In this document: one piece after another, positions 33,363 to 43,986 of the stretch
Layout: every line of letters begins with the position of its first letter
How positions within the stretch are numbered: position 1 is the first letter of the stretch
NCBI RefSeq assembly: GCF_024586455.1
Contig: NW_026089623.1
Span: 10,698,204-10,762,203, forward strand
DNA length: 64,000 nt
Direction: 5' to 3'
Source of the DNA: Bactrocera neohumeralis
Taxonomy: Eukaryota; Arthropoda; Insecta; Diptera; Tephritidae
Notes under the pieces: generated by a model
What the model was told of the DNA's origin: nothing
What the model saw: the letters and a program-made list of their open reading frames with translations, nothing else
Databases searched by the model: none
Program-made: the position numbers and the translations under genes

Positions 33363-34393
33363 TTACACAGTAATGTTGTTGGGTTGATTTAAATATTTTC
33401 TCATGATTTCGTCTACGTTGGAGTTTTCATTACATATTGTTGTTTGTGGAACTATATATGTAACTCCTCCACCCCTAGACGAAGGATTCTCCTGAATTCT
33501 TTCTTTATTTCTTTTACAATGATTGCACATTAATATTATTATAATGAATTTTACTATTAATATTACCACTGTTGGTACACTGTATGTTACAACTTTATTG
33601 TTGTATTTTATTTCTTCTATTTCTTTTAGATTATGTTTCGACGTTAATTTTAATTCTTCTAAAGTTAGAGTGGCATTAAAAGTAATATTGTTAGATTGTG
33701 ATAATATAATTTTGTCAATAAACATTTTGTAATTATTTGAAAAATTTTGGTTTGCTAATTCTATTGAACAGTGGTTGTATTTTATTACATAATTTCCATT
33801 TAACTGTAATGTTTCCGAGCCACAATTATTTTGAATTAAATAATTTTTGCATTTTTTACAATTATGATTTCGTCATTAATATTAATTAATTCTGAGTTAA
33901 CATTTGTAATTAATTCACATGTCTTATCTATTGTACAGTGTTTTGATATGGTACATTCATTTATGTATTTATTCTTCTTGTACTCATAGATCTTATCATT
34001 ATATTTGAATACATTTGAAATTTCAGCATTTACTTCTTTATTTAAATAAGGGATAGGTATTATAGTTATTACTTGTATATTAAAAAATATTTTAGGTACT
34101 TTGATTACAAATATTAATTCTCTTTCTTTTTCAAATATTACCGTTCTTAAGTATTTAATTTTTCCAATGTTTATATTATAATAACCTATTTCATTTTTTG
34201 TAAGGATATTGGCATCATTTATGCCATTTTGTGCTGTAGTTACATATGTTTGAATATGCTCAATATGATTTTTAATCGAATTTAACATAAGTAATTTTTC
34301 TAAATAGGTATTTTGTAACAAAACATCTCTTATAGTTTTATGCAATCCTCCTATTTGATAAAGAACATTCTTCTGATTCTGGTTTATTGTTTC
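33363..34393 (-). pseudogene. Errantivirus env, C-terminal piece
   Basis: Ends in a membrane anchor (PTVVILIVKFIIIILMC) followed by a basic tail, in frame 33725-33363. The part before it is in frame 34408-33836, with a one-base shift near 33845. Cysteine pairs and NxS/T sites are present. Env is the surface glycoprotein of insect gypsy-group retroelements. At 34393 the gene is cut by the copia element and continues at 45705. It is an old, broken copy. Confidence 0.75.
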
Positions 34394-34634
34394 TGTTGAA
34401 AATAACAAAAGTCACACTTGTACACATACACATTGTTTGTTCTCTCCCTTTCTACATAAGAACGTTTTTGCTTCTTTTTTGTATGCACATGCGTGCCCTT
34501 CTTACTTGCTTACAGACAACGAGAGCTTGCGGTTGTGAAAAATAAATTATTAACCAAAAACTATAATTAAAAGTGTTTTTACTATTTTTGGCAAATCGGG
34601 CTGGTGTGTTCCTGGAGTTGGTATAAAACTATTA

Positions 34635-36811
34635 CAGTAAAACCTGTCTAAGTTGGACGCCTGCGGTTCATCACTTTTTGTCCAACTTATGCGAGTGTCC
34701 ATGTTATAAAGAAATGATTCTTTTCTTATTTTATTGACTTTATTTTAAAAACTAGTTAAAAAAACGTACATTGAATTCAATATATAAGTGTGTAATAGAA
34801 AAACAAAAATTAACACATTTTAGAATACGGATATATGTATGTTCAACTTATGTTTTAGAAAAATATGCATCTATTTCAGTTTGTTTTAATTTTGATAAGT
34901 TTATATTTTGTTCCAATTTCGTTTTAACTTTAAAAACTCCGGCAGCAAAGTTGATTGATGTGCTGATACATAAAGAATGACTTCGTTCATGTTTGATAAA
35001 GCTTATTTTGCAGTGGGAAGATTATAGTTTTCAGTGCACTCATCTTCACTTTCTCTTGCAGCAGTTCCTTGAGAGATGTGTTTTAAATCCTCTACCACGT
35101 TTTTAAAAATAGTTTCATGGGAATCACCCACCTGTTCATGTACATATATGAATCTATCGATTTTTCCATATTTTCCACAACTATGGCCGATACTAATTCA
35201 TTTTAATATTGTTCAGGATAGTTGTGATTTATCAAACTTCCATAATTCAGATTTTCTTGCGGTGGACATTCCAGTAAATCGTGGCAAGGAAATCCAGCAT
35301 GTTGAAAGCATTTTCTTACTACAAGAGGGTCTAATTCGTTCCACGAGGAAACCAACCATCGAATAGCATCCAAAACAGAAATTCTTTTCGACAATTCACT
35401 TGAATTGTTGCATTAGTCAAGGTGTGTTATCAGAGAAAGCATCATTTTTGATCTATATTTTGTTTTTACATTTTGAATAATTCCTTGGTCGAGAGGTTGT
35501 ATTTCTGCCGTTAGGTTTGGTGGCAGAAATTTTACAAACACATTTGAATATTCATTTATTAAACTGTGGTTTGTAGCGTTGTCAATTAACAAAATAATTT
35601 TTCTATTTTGCTTCTTCATTTGGTCATTGATAGAACTGAGCCAATGCTGGACCAATGCTTGTCATCCAATCCTTTTTATTGTGAACCCATTGCACAATAA
35701 AATTTTGAGTGTCGATTTTATTTCGGTGAAAAGCTCGCGGCTTCGCAGCGTTACCTATAAACAACGGCATTAACTTTTCTCCTGAACTGCTGCAGTAAAA
35801 CAATAGGCTCAGCATTTCTTTTGTCAGTTTTCCTTCACAAACTGTGCCTTTTGCAACGAGACTTCGAGTAGGTAATTGACGATAAAACAATCCAGTTTCA
35901 TCCACATTAAACTGATTCTCAGGTAAATAATTTTTTAAAAGTGTTGGTAGTGTTTCTTTCCGATCTGAGGCAGCTTTAAAATCTACATTCGCCCCTTCAC
36001 CACTTAAAGCTTTAAATTGAATGTTATGTCTCAAGCGGAAAGATTCTAACCACCCATTGCTTGCTCTAAAGTTCTGTATTTGTAACTCAGAAGCCAATAG
36101 CTTAGCCTTTTCTTGAATTATTGGGCCACTGATTGGAATATTCTTAGACCTGCACTTTTCAAAAAACGATTTCATTCCCTCATTTATTTTTTCAAAATCA
36201 ATTATACGTGTTTTTCTTTTGCGTTCGGATCGGGGTTGCTTTCTAATTCTTTTGTAATGTGTTCCGTTTTATTTTTAATATTAGCGATTGTTGATTTGGA
36301 AACTCCATATTTTTCTGCCAATTTCCTTATACGAGTAGATAGGCTTTTATTAGCCGGTTCATTCAATATCTCACTTTTAATTTTCAGAGATAACTCCACA
36401 TGATTGCAACAACCGATCAAATATGCATAATTGTGTCATAGCTAATCCATGAAATTTGAAGCATACATAATTTTGCAAAAATAACGGCATTACAACGTAT
36501 GAAAAATTTCATTGATGCCGAAATACAAATTTGTGTGTAATATACATACATAGGTATATTTAGTACTTATGTAAGTAAATAGCATACAAATATGCATACA
36601 TATTAAATGTATTTTCCAAGATATAAAGGGATTTTAATGCTTGCTGTTTAAAAATTTAGACAAATTTTGTCCAACTTCCAAAATAGACAGTGTCCAAATT
36701 AAGCAGTGAATATATGGATAGTTTGTACTATATTATTTTGGTATAGAATTTTTTGTCCAATTTGAGCGAGTGTCCAAGTTATAAGGGTGTCCAACTTTAC
36801 AGGTTTTACTG
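34635..36811 (-). mobile_element. pogo-type DNA transposon, full length
   Basis: Ends are cagtaaaacctgtctaa and its imperfect mirror (...ggttttactg), flanked by TA (34633-34634, 36812-36813). At 45681-45682 the 3' LTR holds the same target as tattattagat with a single TA, the exact empty site. Further tccaactt/gtgtccaa motifs repeat near both ends. The transposase is on the minus strand. Length of 2177 bases is normal for pogo. Confidence 0.95.
35203..36420 (-). pseudogene. pogo transposase
   Basis: N-terminal helix-turn-helix: SLSTRIRKLAEKYGVSKSTI (frame 36420-36202). Then the CENP-B-type second DNA-binding part, NGWLESFRLRHNIQFKALSG, and the catalytic domain: FNVDETGLFYRQLP, IILLIDNATNHSL and EIQPLDQGIIQNV. 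All three aspartates of the DDD triad are visible. Two frameshifts (near 36210 and 35650) and an in-frame TAA after LITHLD at 35413 disable it. The last part, SKRISVLDAIRWLVSSWNEL, runs to 35203. It would cut and paste the element at TA sites. Confidence 0.9.
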
Positions 36812-36830
36812 TATTAGATATTTTTCCATA

Positions 36831-36846
36831 GGTTATGGGCCCAGTC
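36831..36846 (+). promoter_or_regulatory. copia primer binding site
   Basis: ggttatgggcccagtc lies directly after the LTR. Copia of Drosophila uses this sequence, complementary to an internal part of initiator methionine tRNA (a half-tRNA primer). Its place right after ...ttttccata fixes the end of the LTR. Confidence 0.85.
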
Positions 36847-37065
36847 ACAATTTGCAGCTATGTAAGTGCTATGGTAAAATGCTTTGATTGTCAACGAATA
36901 ATAAAATTGAAATAAGAAAAGTGAAACAATTAAAACATATGTAAATCAAGTCTAAACAATAATAATACTATTGAAATTTGTGCTTATAAGTGAACAACGT
37001 ACAACATATACATATTTGTATAGCAACGCACCAAATTGGCGTACATTTTGTCAATTTCTGTGTGA

Positions 37066-37687
37066 AAGTGTAAACACAATGACTGCGACAGACTGCAGCA
37101 GCCCGACAGTGAACTGAAAACGTCGTTGTTCATCTTACTACATGTACATTTTGAGAAGCAACAACAACACAATGGCCGGCATGTACACAAAACAACGCAG
37201 TTGTCCATTTTGCATGTACACAATTTCGTTGTGGCCATACTAATTCCTTTCACTTCAATGAAATTTTAATATTTTGTTCAAAGTGAAATTTTTTATGCAA
37301 AAAATAAGTAAATAGGTCAATATTTCTGTTTTAAATTATCAATTGTTATTACAAATGATATAATAGAGCTATAATAGCGCTATTTTATGCTTTTATTTGT
37401 AAAATAACTTCAAGTTTGTTAGAGCTGTGAATAATTTTACATTTTACATATTAGTGGCATCACCACTCTACCTCATATATCTGTCTTCCATTCTACTGTC
37501 AACTCTACTGTCGTCCTACTGTCGTTGGCAAATATAGGAGGATATTGAAGTTAGCGAGAACGACAACTGTCGGCCTGCAGTCGTGTAGTTGTGCAGCTGT
37601 CAAAATAACAGTGTCCATAAGAACGTGTGTATTTTAATATTTGACAGATGTAGTTTGCAGTCTGTCGCAGTCATTGTGTTTACACTT
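37066..37687. mobile_element. MITE with 32-bp perfect inverted ends
   Basis: The left end 37066-37097 (starting aagtgtaaacacaatg) is perfectly complementary to 37656-37687. The trinucleotide tga flanks both sides (37063-37065, 37688-37690); one base of ambiguity is possible because the next bases are also complementary. Length is about 622 bases, no coding. Three-base duplications suit the PIF/Harbinger group, though those usually take TTA/TAA. It sits in the copia leader. Confidence 0.85.
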
Positions 37688-37771
37688 TGAGTATTAGAGC
37701 AGACTAGCAACGAAAATTCTGAGAAGCGCATAACAATCAAAAAAAAAAAAAAGAACAGTTATTCTCGGAAG

Positions 37772-40512
37772 ATGGAAAAAGGAAAGAGAAGAATAACACC
37801 TTTTAACGGGGAAAAGTATTCTATATGGAAATTTACAGTCAGGGCTTTGTTAGAGGAAAACGAGTTGTTAAAAGTAATTGATGAGGTACCAAATGATAAG
37901 GAAAGTGATGAAGTGAAGCGAGCAGAAAGAAATGCAAAGAGTCTTGTAATTGAATATTTGAGTGACTCTTTTTTAGTATTTGCCAACAATGGGAACGCGG
38001 CTAAGGAGATTTTTGAAAATTTGGACACTATTTACGAGCGTAAAAGCCTTGCATCTCAACTTTCATTACGCAAACAACTATTGTCTTTAAAATTGAAGGG
38101 TGATACTCCGCTAGTAAACCACTTTCGTTTATTTGATGATTTGGTTACTGAGTTAGGTGCGGCGGGAGCCAAGATAGATGAAATGGACAAAGTGTCTCAT
38201 TTGCTTCTAACACTTCCAACTAGCTATGATGGAGTAATAACAGCCATAGAAACTCTCTCTGAGAGTAATTTAACATTAGGCTTAGTAAAGACTCGGCTTC
38301 TCGATCATGAAATTAAACTAAAAGGAATTGGCAAACACACAAGTGCAAAAGTGTTGCAGGCTATAGGCAATCGGGAGCTTAGGCATAGCACATACAAAAA
38401 CAAAATAACAAAATTTGTGAAGAAACAATTTCAGAATAAGTCAAAGCCTAAGCTGAAGTGTTTTCAATGCGGCAAATTAAGCCATATGAAGAAAGACTGT
38501 TTGTTCTTAAAAAGGCAGGCAGGTGGCAACCAGAATGTTCATGTCCAGAGTAATGTTAGAGAGAAACATGCTCAGATGGCAACAGCAACGCAGCCAGAAC
38601 GCTCGTTTGCATTTATGATGAACGTAGCGGTTAGAGAGACACAGACTCAGATGGCAGCAACGCAGCCGGACTGTGCTTTCGCATTTATGATGAAATTAGC
38701 TAATTCCAGTGAAAAGACAGATGGCGTAGATTTTATATTTGATTCAGGGGCATCACATCATATAGTAAATGACATAACTTTATTTTCCGAGTATGAGAAT
38801 ATAAATCCAAGTGTGGCGATTGAGATTGCAAAGCGTGGAGAATTTGTGTATGCTACTGCGAAAGGGCTAGTTAGTCTTAACAGTTCTGGGAAAAACATTG
38901 CATTATATAATGTGCTGTATTGCAAGGAAATCCCGCACAATTTACCATCCGTGAAGAAGATGCTAGATGCTAGAATATCCGTCGAATTTAATCCGGATGG
39001 TATAAAAGTAGTCAAAAATGGTAACTTGGCATTTAAAGGGATATGTAAGTATAATGTGCCGATTGTGAAATTTTATTTAAATAGTAAAGTATATACATCC
39101 AAAATTTTAAATGATGCAGAATATCGCTTGTGGCATGAAAGGTTAGGCCATATTAGTGTAGGAAAATTCTCAGAAATTAAACGGAATAGCTTGTTTGAAG
39201 ATGTGGAACTTATAAAAAACGTACAGCTAAATAGAAATGAAATATGTGAGGCGTGTATTAACGGAAAGCAATCTAGGTTAAAATTTGAAAAATCTAAAAA
39301 CAAAGAAAATATTGACCGCCCATTGTTCGTAGTTCATTCTGACGTATGTGATCCGATTACGCCCTCAACTATTGATAATAAAAACTACTATGTAGTATAT
39401 ATTGATCAGTTCACACATTACTGTGTGACATATTTAATAACTTATAAATCAGACGTGTTTTTTGTATTCAAAGACTTTGTGGCAAAAAGTGAGGCTCATT
39501 TCAACTTAAAAATGGTAAATTTATATATTAATAATGGCAGGGAATACCTCTCTAATGAAGTGCGTGAATTTTGTGTAGAAAAAGGTATCAGCTATCATTT
39601 AACGGTTTCTCATACCCCACAATTGAATGGTGTTGCAGAGCGGATGATTAGAACAATCACCGAAAAAGCTCGCTCTATGATTAACTGTACTAAACTTAAT
39701 AAAAGTTTTTGGGGTGAAGCTGTTTTAACAGCAACTTATTTAGTTAATAGGTCCCCAAGTAGAGCTTTGGGAAATATAAGAAAAACACCATATGAGATGT
39801 GGTATAAAAAGAAACCAATATTAAAATATTTGAAAATTTTTGGATCAACTGTATACACACTAAATAAAGTGCGTTATCGAAAATTTGATGAAAAATCTAT
39901 CAAGACTATACTCGTTGGGTATGAGCCAAATGGCTATAAATTGCGGAATGAGGAATCGAGAAAATTTATGATAGCTAGAGATGTAGTGGTGGACCAAAAA
40001 AACATAAAATCTATGACCTTAAATGAAAATGACTCTGTGGTAAAACATAATGATGTTAGCAGAAGTCATGATTCTCCAATTGAAGAGAATGAAGAGTTAA
40101 ATTTTCCATCACAGGAAATGAATGAATCAATGGATTCAAAGTCTGGTGAAAACTCAAATGAAAATTCCACTTGTCTCGAGAATACCGATCCAGTAGTTGA
40201 AACTGGTGATAATATACAAGAAAATGAAAATCAACAAGTCAGACGCAGTGAGAGAAATAAAGATAAACCAAAATTATCATATAGATTTTTAGAAAAATGT
40301 CTTATGAATACCCAATTATGTTTAAGTGATATTCGCAATACATATGAGGAAATTAAATTTCGTGATGACAGAACCTTGTGGGAGGAAGCCATTCAAGATG
40401 AACTAAATTCTCATTTTGTAAATAACACATGGTGCTTAGTGCAAAGGCCTATGGATAAAAACATAGTAGATTGCGAGTGGGTTTTTAGTTTGAAGCAAGA
40501 CGAAAATGGTAA
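37772..40512 (+). pseudogene. copia gag-pol, first part (gag, protease, integrase, RT start)
   Basis: Open from the ATG at 37772. Gag: ITPFNGEKYSIWKFTVRALL and the CCHC knuckle CFQCGKLSHMKKDC (about residue 230). Protease: FIFDSGASHHIVND (about 325). Integrase: HERLGHIS zinc region, CEACINGKQSRLKF, then HSDVCDP (first catalytic D), LYINNGREYLS where the second catalytic D is replaced by N, and GVAERMIRTITEKARSM with the E. RT begins VDCEWVFSLKQDENGN. The frame is then cut by the Helitron at 40512; the open frame continues 70 bases into it and stops. Removing the Helitron joins NGN to LLKYKARLVARGF in frame at 43987. The leader start was chosen because it follows the copia leader and A-tract. 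Confidence 0.95.
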
Positions 40513-40905
40513 TCTATATATTATTCTAAGACAAGGCGCTTATTTCCAGAGATCTACAGAGACAAATAAAACATCAAATTAAGGTGTGCGATCTGAAACT
40601 TTGCACAAATTTTACAGATTTTAAATTCATTGAACCACTTTTGATATATTTGCGTTTAAAGTTCTTCAATTTTTACATTAAGCTAATATAAGCAGCGCTT
40701 CTACAGAAAAGAGCATATATGTAAGAGAATGAATAATTACAAATGTTTCTGTAATTTGCTTTCGTTACACACATGCCCACATACGCGAAGGCGCAAGTGC
40801 GAAATCTAACAACAACAATGTTGTCTGCTCGGCAGTGGTCGGCATTTCATAGCAAAATTTTGCAAACTAACTTCACACGTACGCTTACGCTCTATCGTTC
40901 AGTCG

Positions 40906-41103
40906 TTGTCGAGCCAGCAACGAATTAACATCACGCAAGACTATAGCGCAAAACCAAATATGCCCTGCGAGAAATATTTTATGATTCCAAATGCCTTTGG
41001 TGCCATGCAATGCCTCTTATGTTCCAAGTCTTTTAAATATAATAGGGAATATATCCTTAAAAGACATTTTGTTAATTTTCATTATACTCTTAATTATTTA
41101 TAA
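40906..41103 (+). CDS. Small zinc-finger-like reading frame in the Helitron
   Basis: Open for 65 codons; the first ATG is at codon 19 (40960). It contains MQCLLCSKSFKYNREYILKR then HFVNFH, a CxxC...HxxxH arrangement as in BED or TFII-I-repeat type fingers. It is unrelated to Rep or helicase. It could be a captured gene piece or a remnant of another transposon. There is no evidence of expression. Confidence 0.4.
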   Translation: MSSQQRINITQDYSAKPNMPCEKYFMIPNAFGAMQCLLCSKSFKYNREYILKRHFVNFHYTLNYL

Positions 41104-42063
41104 AATTTGCTTAATTTTAGTTCCAATTTCTCACTGGGCTAATTTTTTTTCGTGCTCACCAACACAGTGACAGATCCTCTCATGCCGACCACTGCTGCTC
41201 GGTAGCAAAATGACAATAAGCATAGATAACTTGATACGAGACTCTTTGGTTCGAGAGAGAGCTGTCAAAACTCGCATTTTTTATAACATTTGCCAATGAT
41301 GCCACTGCTGAAAAATATTAACTTGGGTATTTAATAATTTATACAAAACACTAAATTAAACACTTTGAAAATGCATACATACATATATATGTAAATGCTA
41401 AAATGCAAAATCATTAATTAATTTACATAAACATTTATTTTGCCAAAATATGTTCGCATAGTTTCATTGCACACTAATTTCGTCAAGTAATTATAGCGCT
41501 GCTTTTCTGGCATCCCGCCTTTTTCACTAACTGCTGGTTGACGGCACCCTGATTGTGTTTTGTTGCAAGCTCAGAAAACAGATCAGCTGCAAGCGGGAGA
41601 GCAAGAAAAGAGATTTTAATCAAGTTATCTATGACAATAAGAGAATGACGAATATTACAAATTACAAATGTTTGCCTTTGCATGTGCACTGATACATACA
41701 TACAAATGCATGCGCTAAGGCGCTATCTACGATTTGACATGCGCTCTCTTCTATGTTGCACGAAATATGTATGTACGAGCTAAAGAACACTGCGCTTTGA
41801 CATGCGCACTCTACTTTGTTTTATATTCACACATACATACTTACAAACATATGTATCTATATACATATGTATGGGCGAAGACGCAAGTGCAAAATCGAAC
41901 AGAAATATTGTTGTCGGCGTTATTTTGATTAGAAGTGTTATTACGTTAGGTAAGCTTCGAGTCAGTTCAGTTTTCTTCCAAAAGTCAAGGCGGCTATTAC
42001 CAGCGAATACATACATACTACATTGAATTTCAGTTCAGATTCAGATTAATTATTAAAAATAAA

Positions 42064-42938
42064 ATGCCAAACCAAAGGCGAATTAGACGAAAAAGGAGTT
42101 TAACAGGTCGAAGAGAAGAGGTGAATGTTATAGATAAAAAGGAATTTTTAATTGTTAATGTATGTATGTATATGAATTGACCTGTTTTATTAGATCCGTA
42201 GTCATGCAGGATCTATGGCAAGTTATTTCAAAGCTGCCCTAAACTTCGTAGTTCTTCCGGAGTATAGTTCGCTTGGGGGTTTGACTAATATATGTTTACA
42301 CTGTAAAGCAAAACATTTCGGAAGTGAAAAGGTACCTGTACTTTTCATTGTTTTATATTCGTAATAAATGTATATACATACTTATTGTCTTAATATTTGG
42401 TTGAAATTGTTACTAGGTAAGAAATGGCCTTACGACATGTTGTCATGGCGGAAAAGCTAAACCTCAAGAATTACGTGTACCTGAGTTTTTGAAAGCTGTG
42501 TTAGAAAATGATTTGAGCTCTTGGCGGGGACACTATTTGGAGAATATTCGGCAGCTAAATAGTTCGTTTGCTTTTTCATCATTCGAAGCGAAAATTGCGG
42601 AGCCTACAGGTCGCGGACCTTATTGCTTCCGAATACATGGATCAATATATCATAGGGTAGGTCCATTGCATGCAGATCATCCTTCAGAATCCTCCTACGC
42701 CCAGCTGTTTATTCTTGACACGGATCAAGCAACTGATATAAGGGCACAACATAATTCAAACTGCGATAGGTATTTGCTGAGAGAAATCCACGAAATGCTT
42801 TCAAATATTAACCCCTTGGCAAATGAGTATAAGCATATGGCGCAGGTTGAACGCGAAGAGGAACAGAGGGCCAGAGAAGAAAATCGCAATGCTCGCCGAA
42901 TTAGCATGCTACTTTTGCTTAGATCGATTATTACGTGA
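42064..42938 (+). pseudogene. Helitron protein, N-terminal part, with an intron
   Basis: A start MPNQRRIRRKRSLTGRREE (42064) leads by a decayed join to 42194, SMASYFKAALNFVVLPEYSS, then LTNICLHCKAKHFGSEK. A GT...AG intron at 42332-42416 joins this in frame to VRNGLTTCCHGGKAK. The rest (NIRQLNSSFAFSSFEAK, GPYCFRIHGSIYHRVGPLHA, YAQLFILDTDQATDIR) is the Helitron-like N-terminal domain that precedes Rep. The frame ends at 42938 after RAREENRNARR. The CHCK...CCHG pair looks like a zinc-binding site. The HUH replication-initiator domain is deleted. Confidence 0.75.
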
Positions 42939-43905
42939 TATTCACAAAAATGAAATACCTTTTGGTGGAAAGGTTATTTTATTAGGTGGTGATTTCAGGC
43001 AAGTTCTTCCTGTGGTGCCCAATAGCTCACGCGCCGCTATAGTTGGTAATTGTTTGAAACGGTGCTCACTTTGGAAATATTTTAGGTGTCTCAAACTCTC
43101 AACGAATATGCGTTCTAAAGAATCCTTATACAACAGTTTTCTTTTGCGTGTTGGAGAAGGTCGAGAGCTCTCTCCAGAGTCGAAAATCAATATACCAGAA
43201 GAGATAATTTTGCTAAATGAAAATTTAGTGGATTGGGTATTTCAGCCTCAGTCTGGTGTTATTAGTCAAAACCATTTGAAGGATCGGGGAATTTTGTGTC
43301 CAAAAAATGATCACTGTACGATAATAAATAGCGAAATAGTAAATATGTTGCCCGGTGAAGAAAGGGTATATTATAGCGTGGATACTGTCATTTCTGAAGA
43401 TCCTCAAGAGCATGTCGGATTCCCTACAGAATTTCTAAACTCCCTTAATTTCAGTGCAGTAGCGCCTCATGACTTAAGGCTTAAGGTTGGAACAGTTGTG
43501 ATGTTAATCCGCAATCTTAATACATACGAAGGGTTGGTCAATGGGACTCGCTTGATAGTAAAAGTACTACATTGTAATTGTTTGGAGGTCGAAATTTTAA
43601 CCGGTGAATCACAAGGGAAACAAATTTTATTGCCCCGTATAAATTTACAGCCCAGCGAATCAACACTTCCTTTTATTTTAAAGCGTCGCCAATTTCCAAT
43701 AATTGTAGCATTCGCAATAACAATAAACAAATCTCAAGGGCAGACTCTAGCAAGAGTTGGTGTTTTCCTCAAGGAGGATTGTTTAACGCATGGCCAGCTG
43801 TATGTCGCATTGAGTCGAGTACGATCTTCTCAAGATATCAAAGTTAAGACTTACGACCACAATAAAACCACTACGAATGTAGTTTTCCATGAAGTCCTTG
43901 AATAA
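42823..43905 (+). pseudogene. Helitron helicase, C-terminal two thirds
   Basis: Open to TAA at 43905. From about 42905 it reads as helicase: GKVILLGGDFRQVLPVVPNS (motif III), LKLSTNMRSKESLYNSFL, then the C-terminal motifs LVNGTRLIV, VAFAITINKSQGQTLARVGV and HGQLYVALSRVRSSQDIK. The Walker A and B motifs are missing because a deletion at about 42880-42905 fuses the N-terminal part straight to the middle of the helicase, one frame off. Without Walker A it cannot hydrolyse ATP. It compares well with the other Helitron at 18484-20550 in motif order. Confidence 0.9.
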
Positions 43906-43959
43906 ATTGAGTTTTTATAAAAAAAAAATTTTTACTTTTTTCATTTTAAATAACGGAGT

Positions 43960-43986
43960 CCCCCGATTATCGGGGGTTATTACTAG
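43960..43986 (+). other. Helitron 3' terminal hairpin and CTAG
   Basis: CCCCCG (43960-43965), loop attat, CGGGGG (43971-43976), then ttatta and CTAG. The hairpin is thought to act as the stop signal for rolling-circle replication. Confidence 0.9.

Larger units (their letters stand above)
34394..36830 (+). repeat. copia 5' LTR, split by a pogo element
   Basis: The LTR is 34394-34634 plus 36814-36830 (about 258 bases). Starting from ttgttctctccc it matches the 3' LTR base for base except for a few changes and a 4-base difference (cttgcttaca versus cttaca). The first 45 bases, however, do not match the 3' LTR. It ends ...ttttccata directly before the primer site. Confidence 0.85.
40513..43986 (+). 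mobile_element. Helitron inserted in copia RT, both ends intact
   Basis: Begins TCTATATATTATTC after an A and ends with hairpin CCCCCG-attat-CGGGGG (43960-43976), ten bases, then CTAG (43983-43986) before a T. These are the three hallmarks of a Helitron, with no target duplication. Removing it restores the copia frame exactly. It carries the end parts of a Rep/helicase gene but not the HUH domain, so it probably depended on a full copy. About 1.5 kb of noncoding sequence precedes the gene. Confidence 0.95.

Noticed and set aside
37772..40582. 936-codon open frame as a complete gene
   Set aside because: It is copia gag-pol running into a Helitron; the last 23 codons are Helitron DNA.
42160..42193. 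First intron of the Helitron gene
   Set aside because: A GT...AG match exists but only 34 bases apart, too short for a normal intron; the join is more likely decayed.
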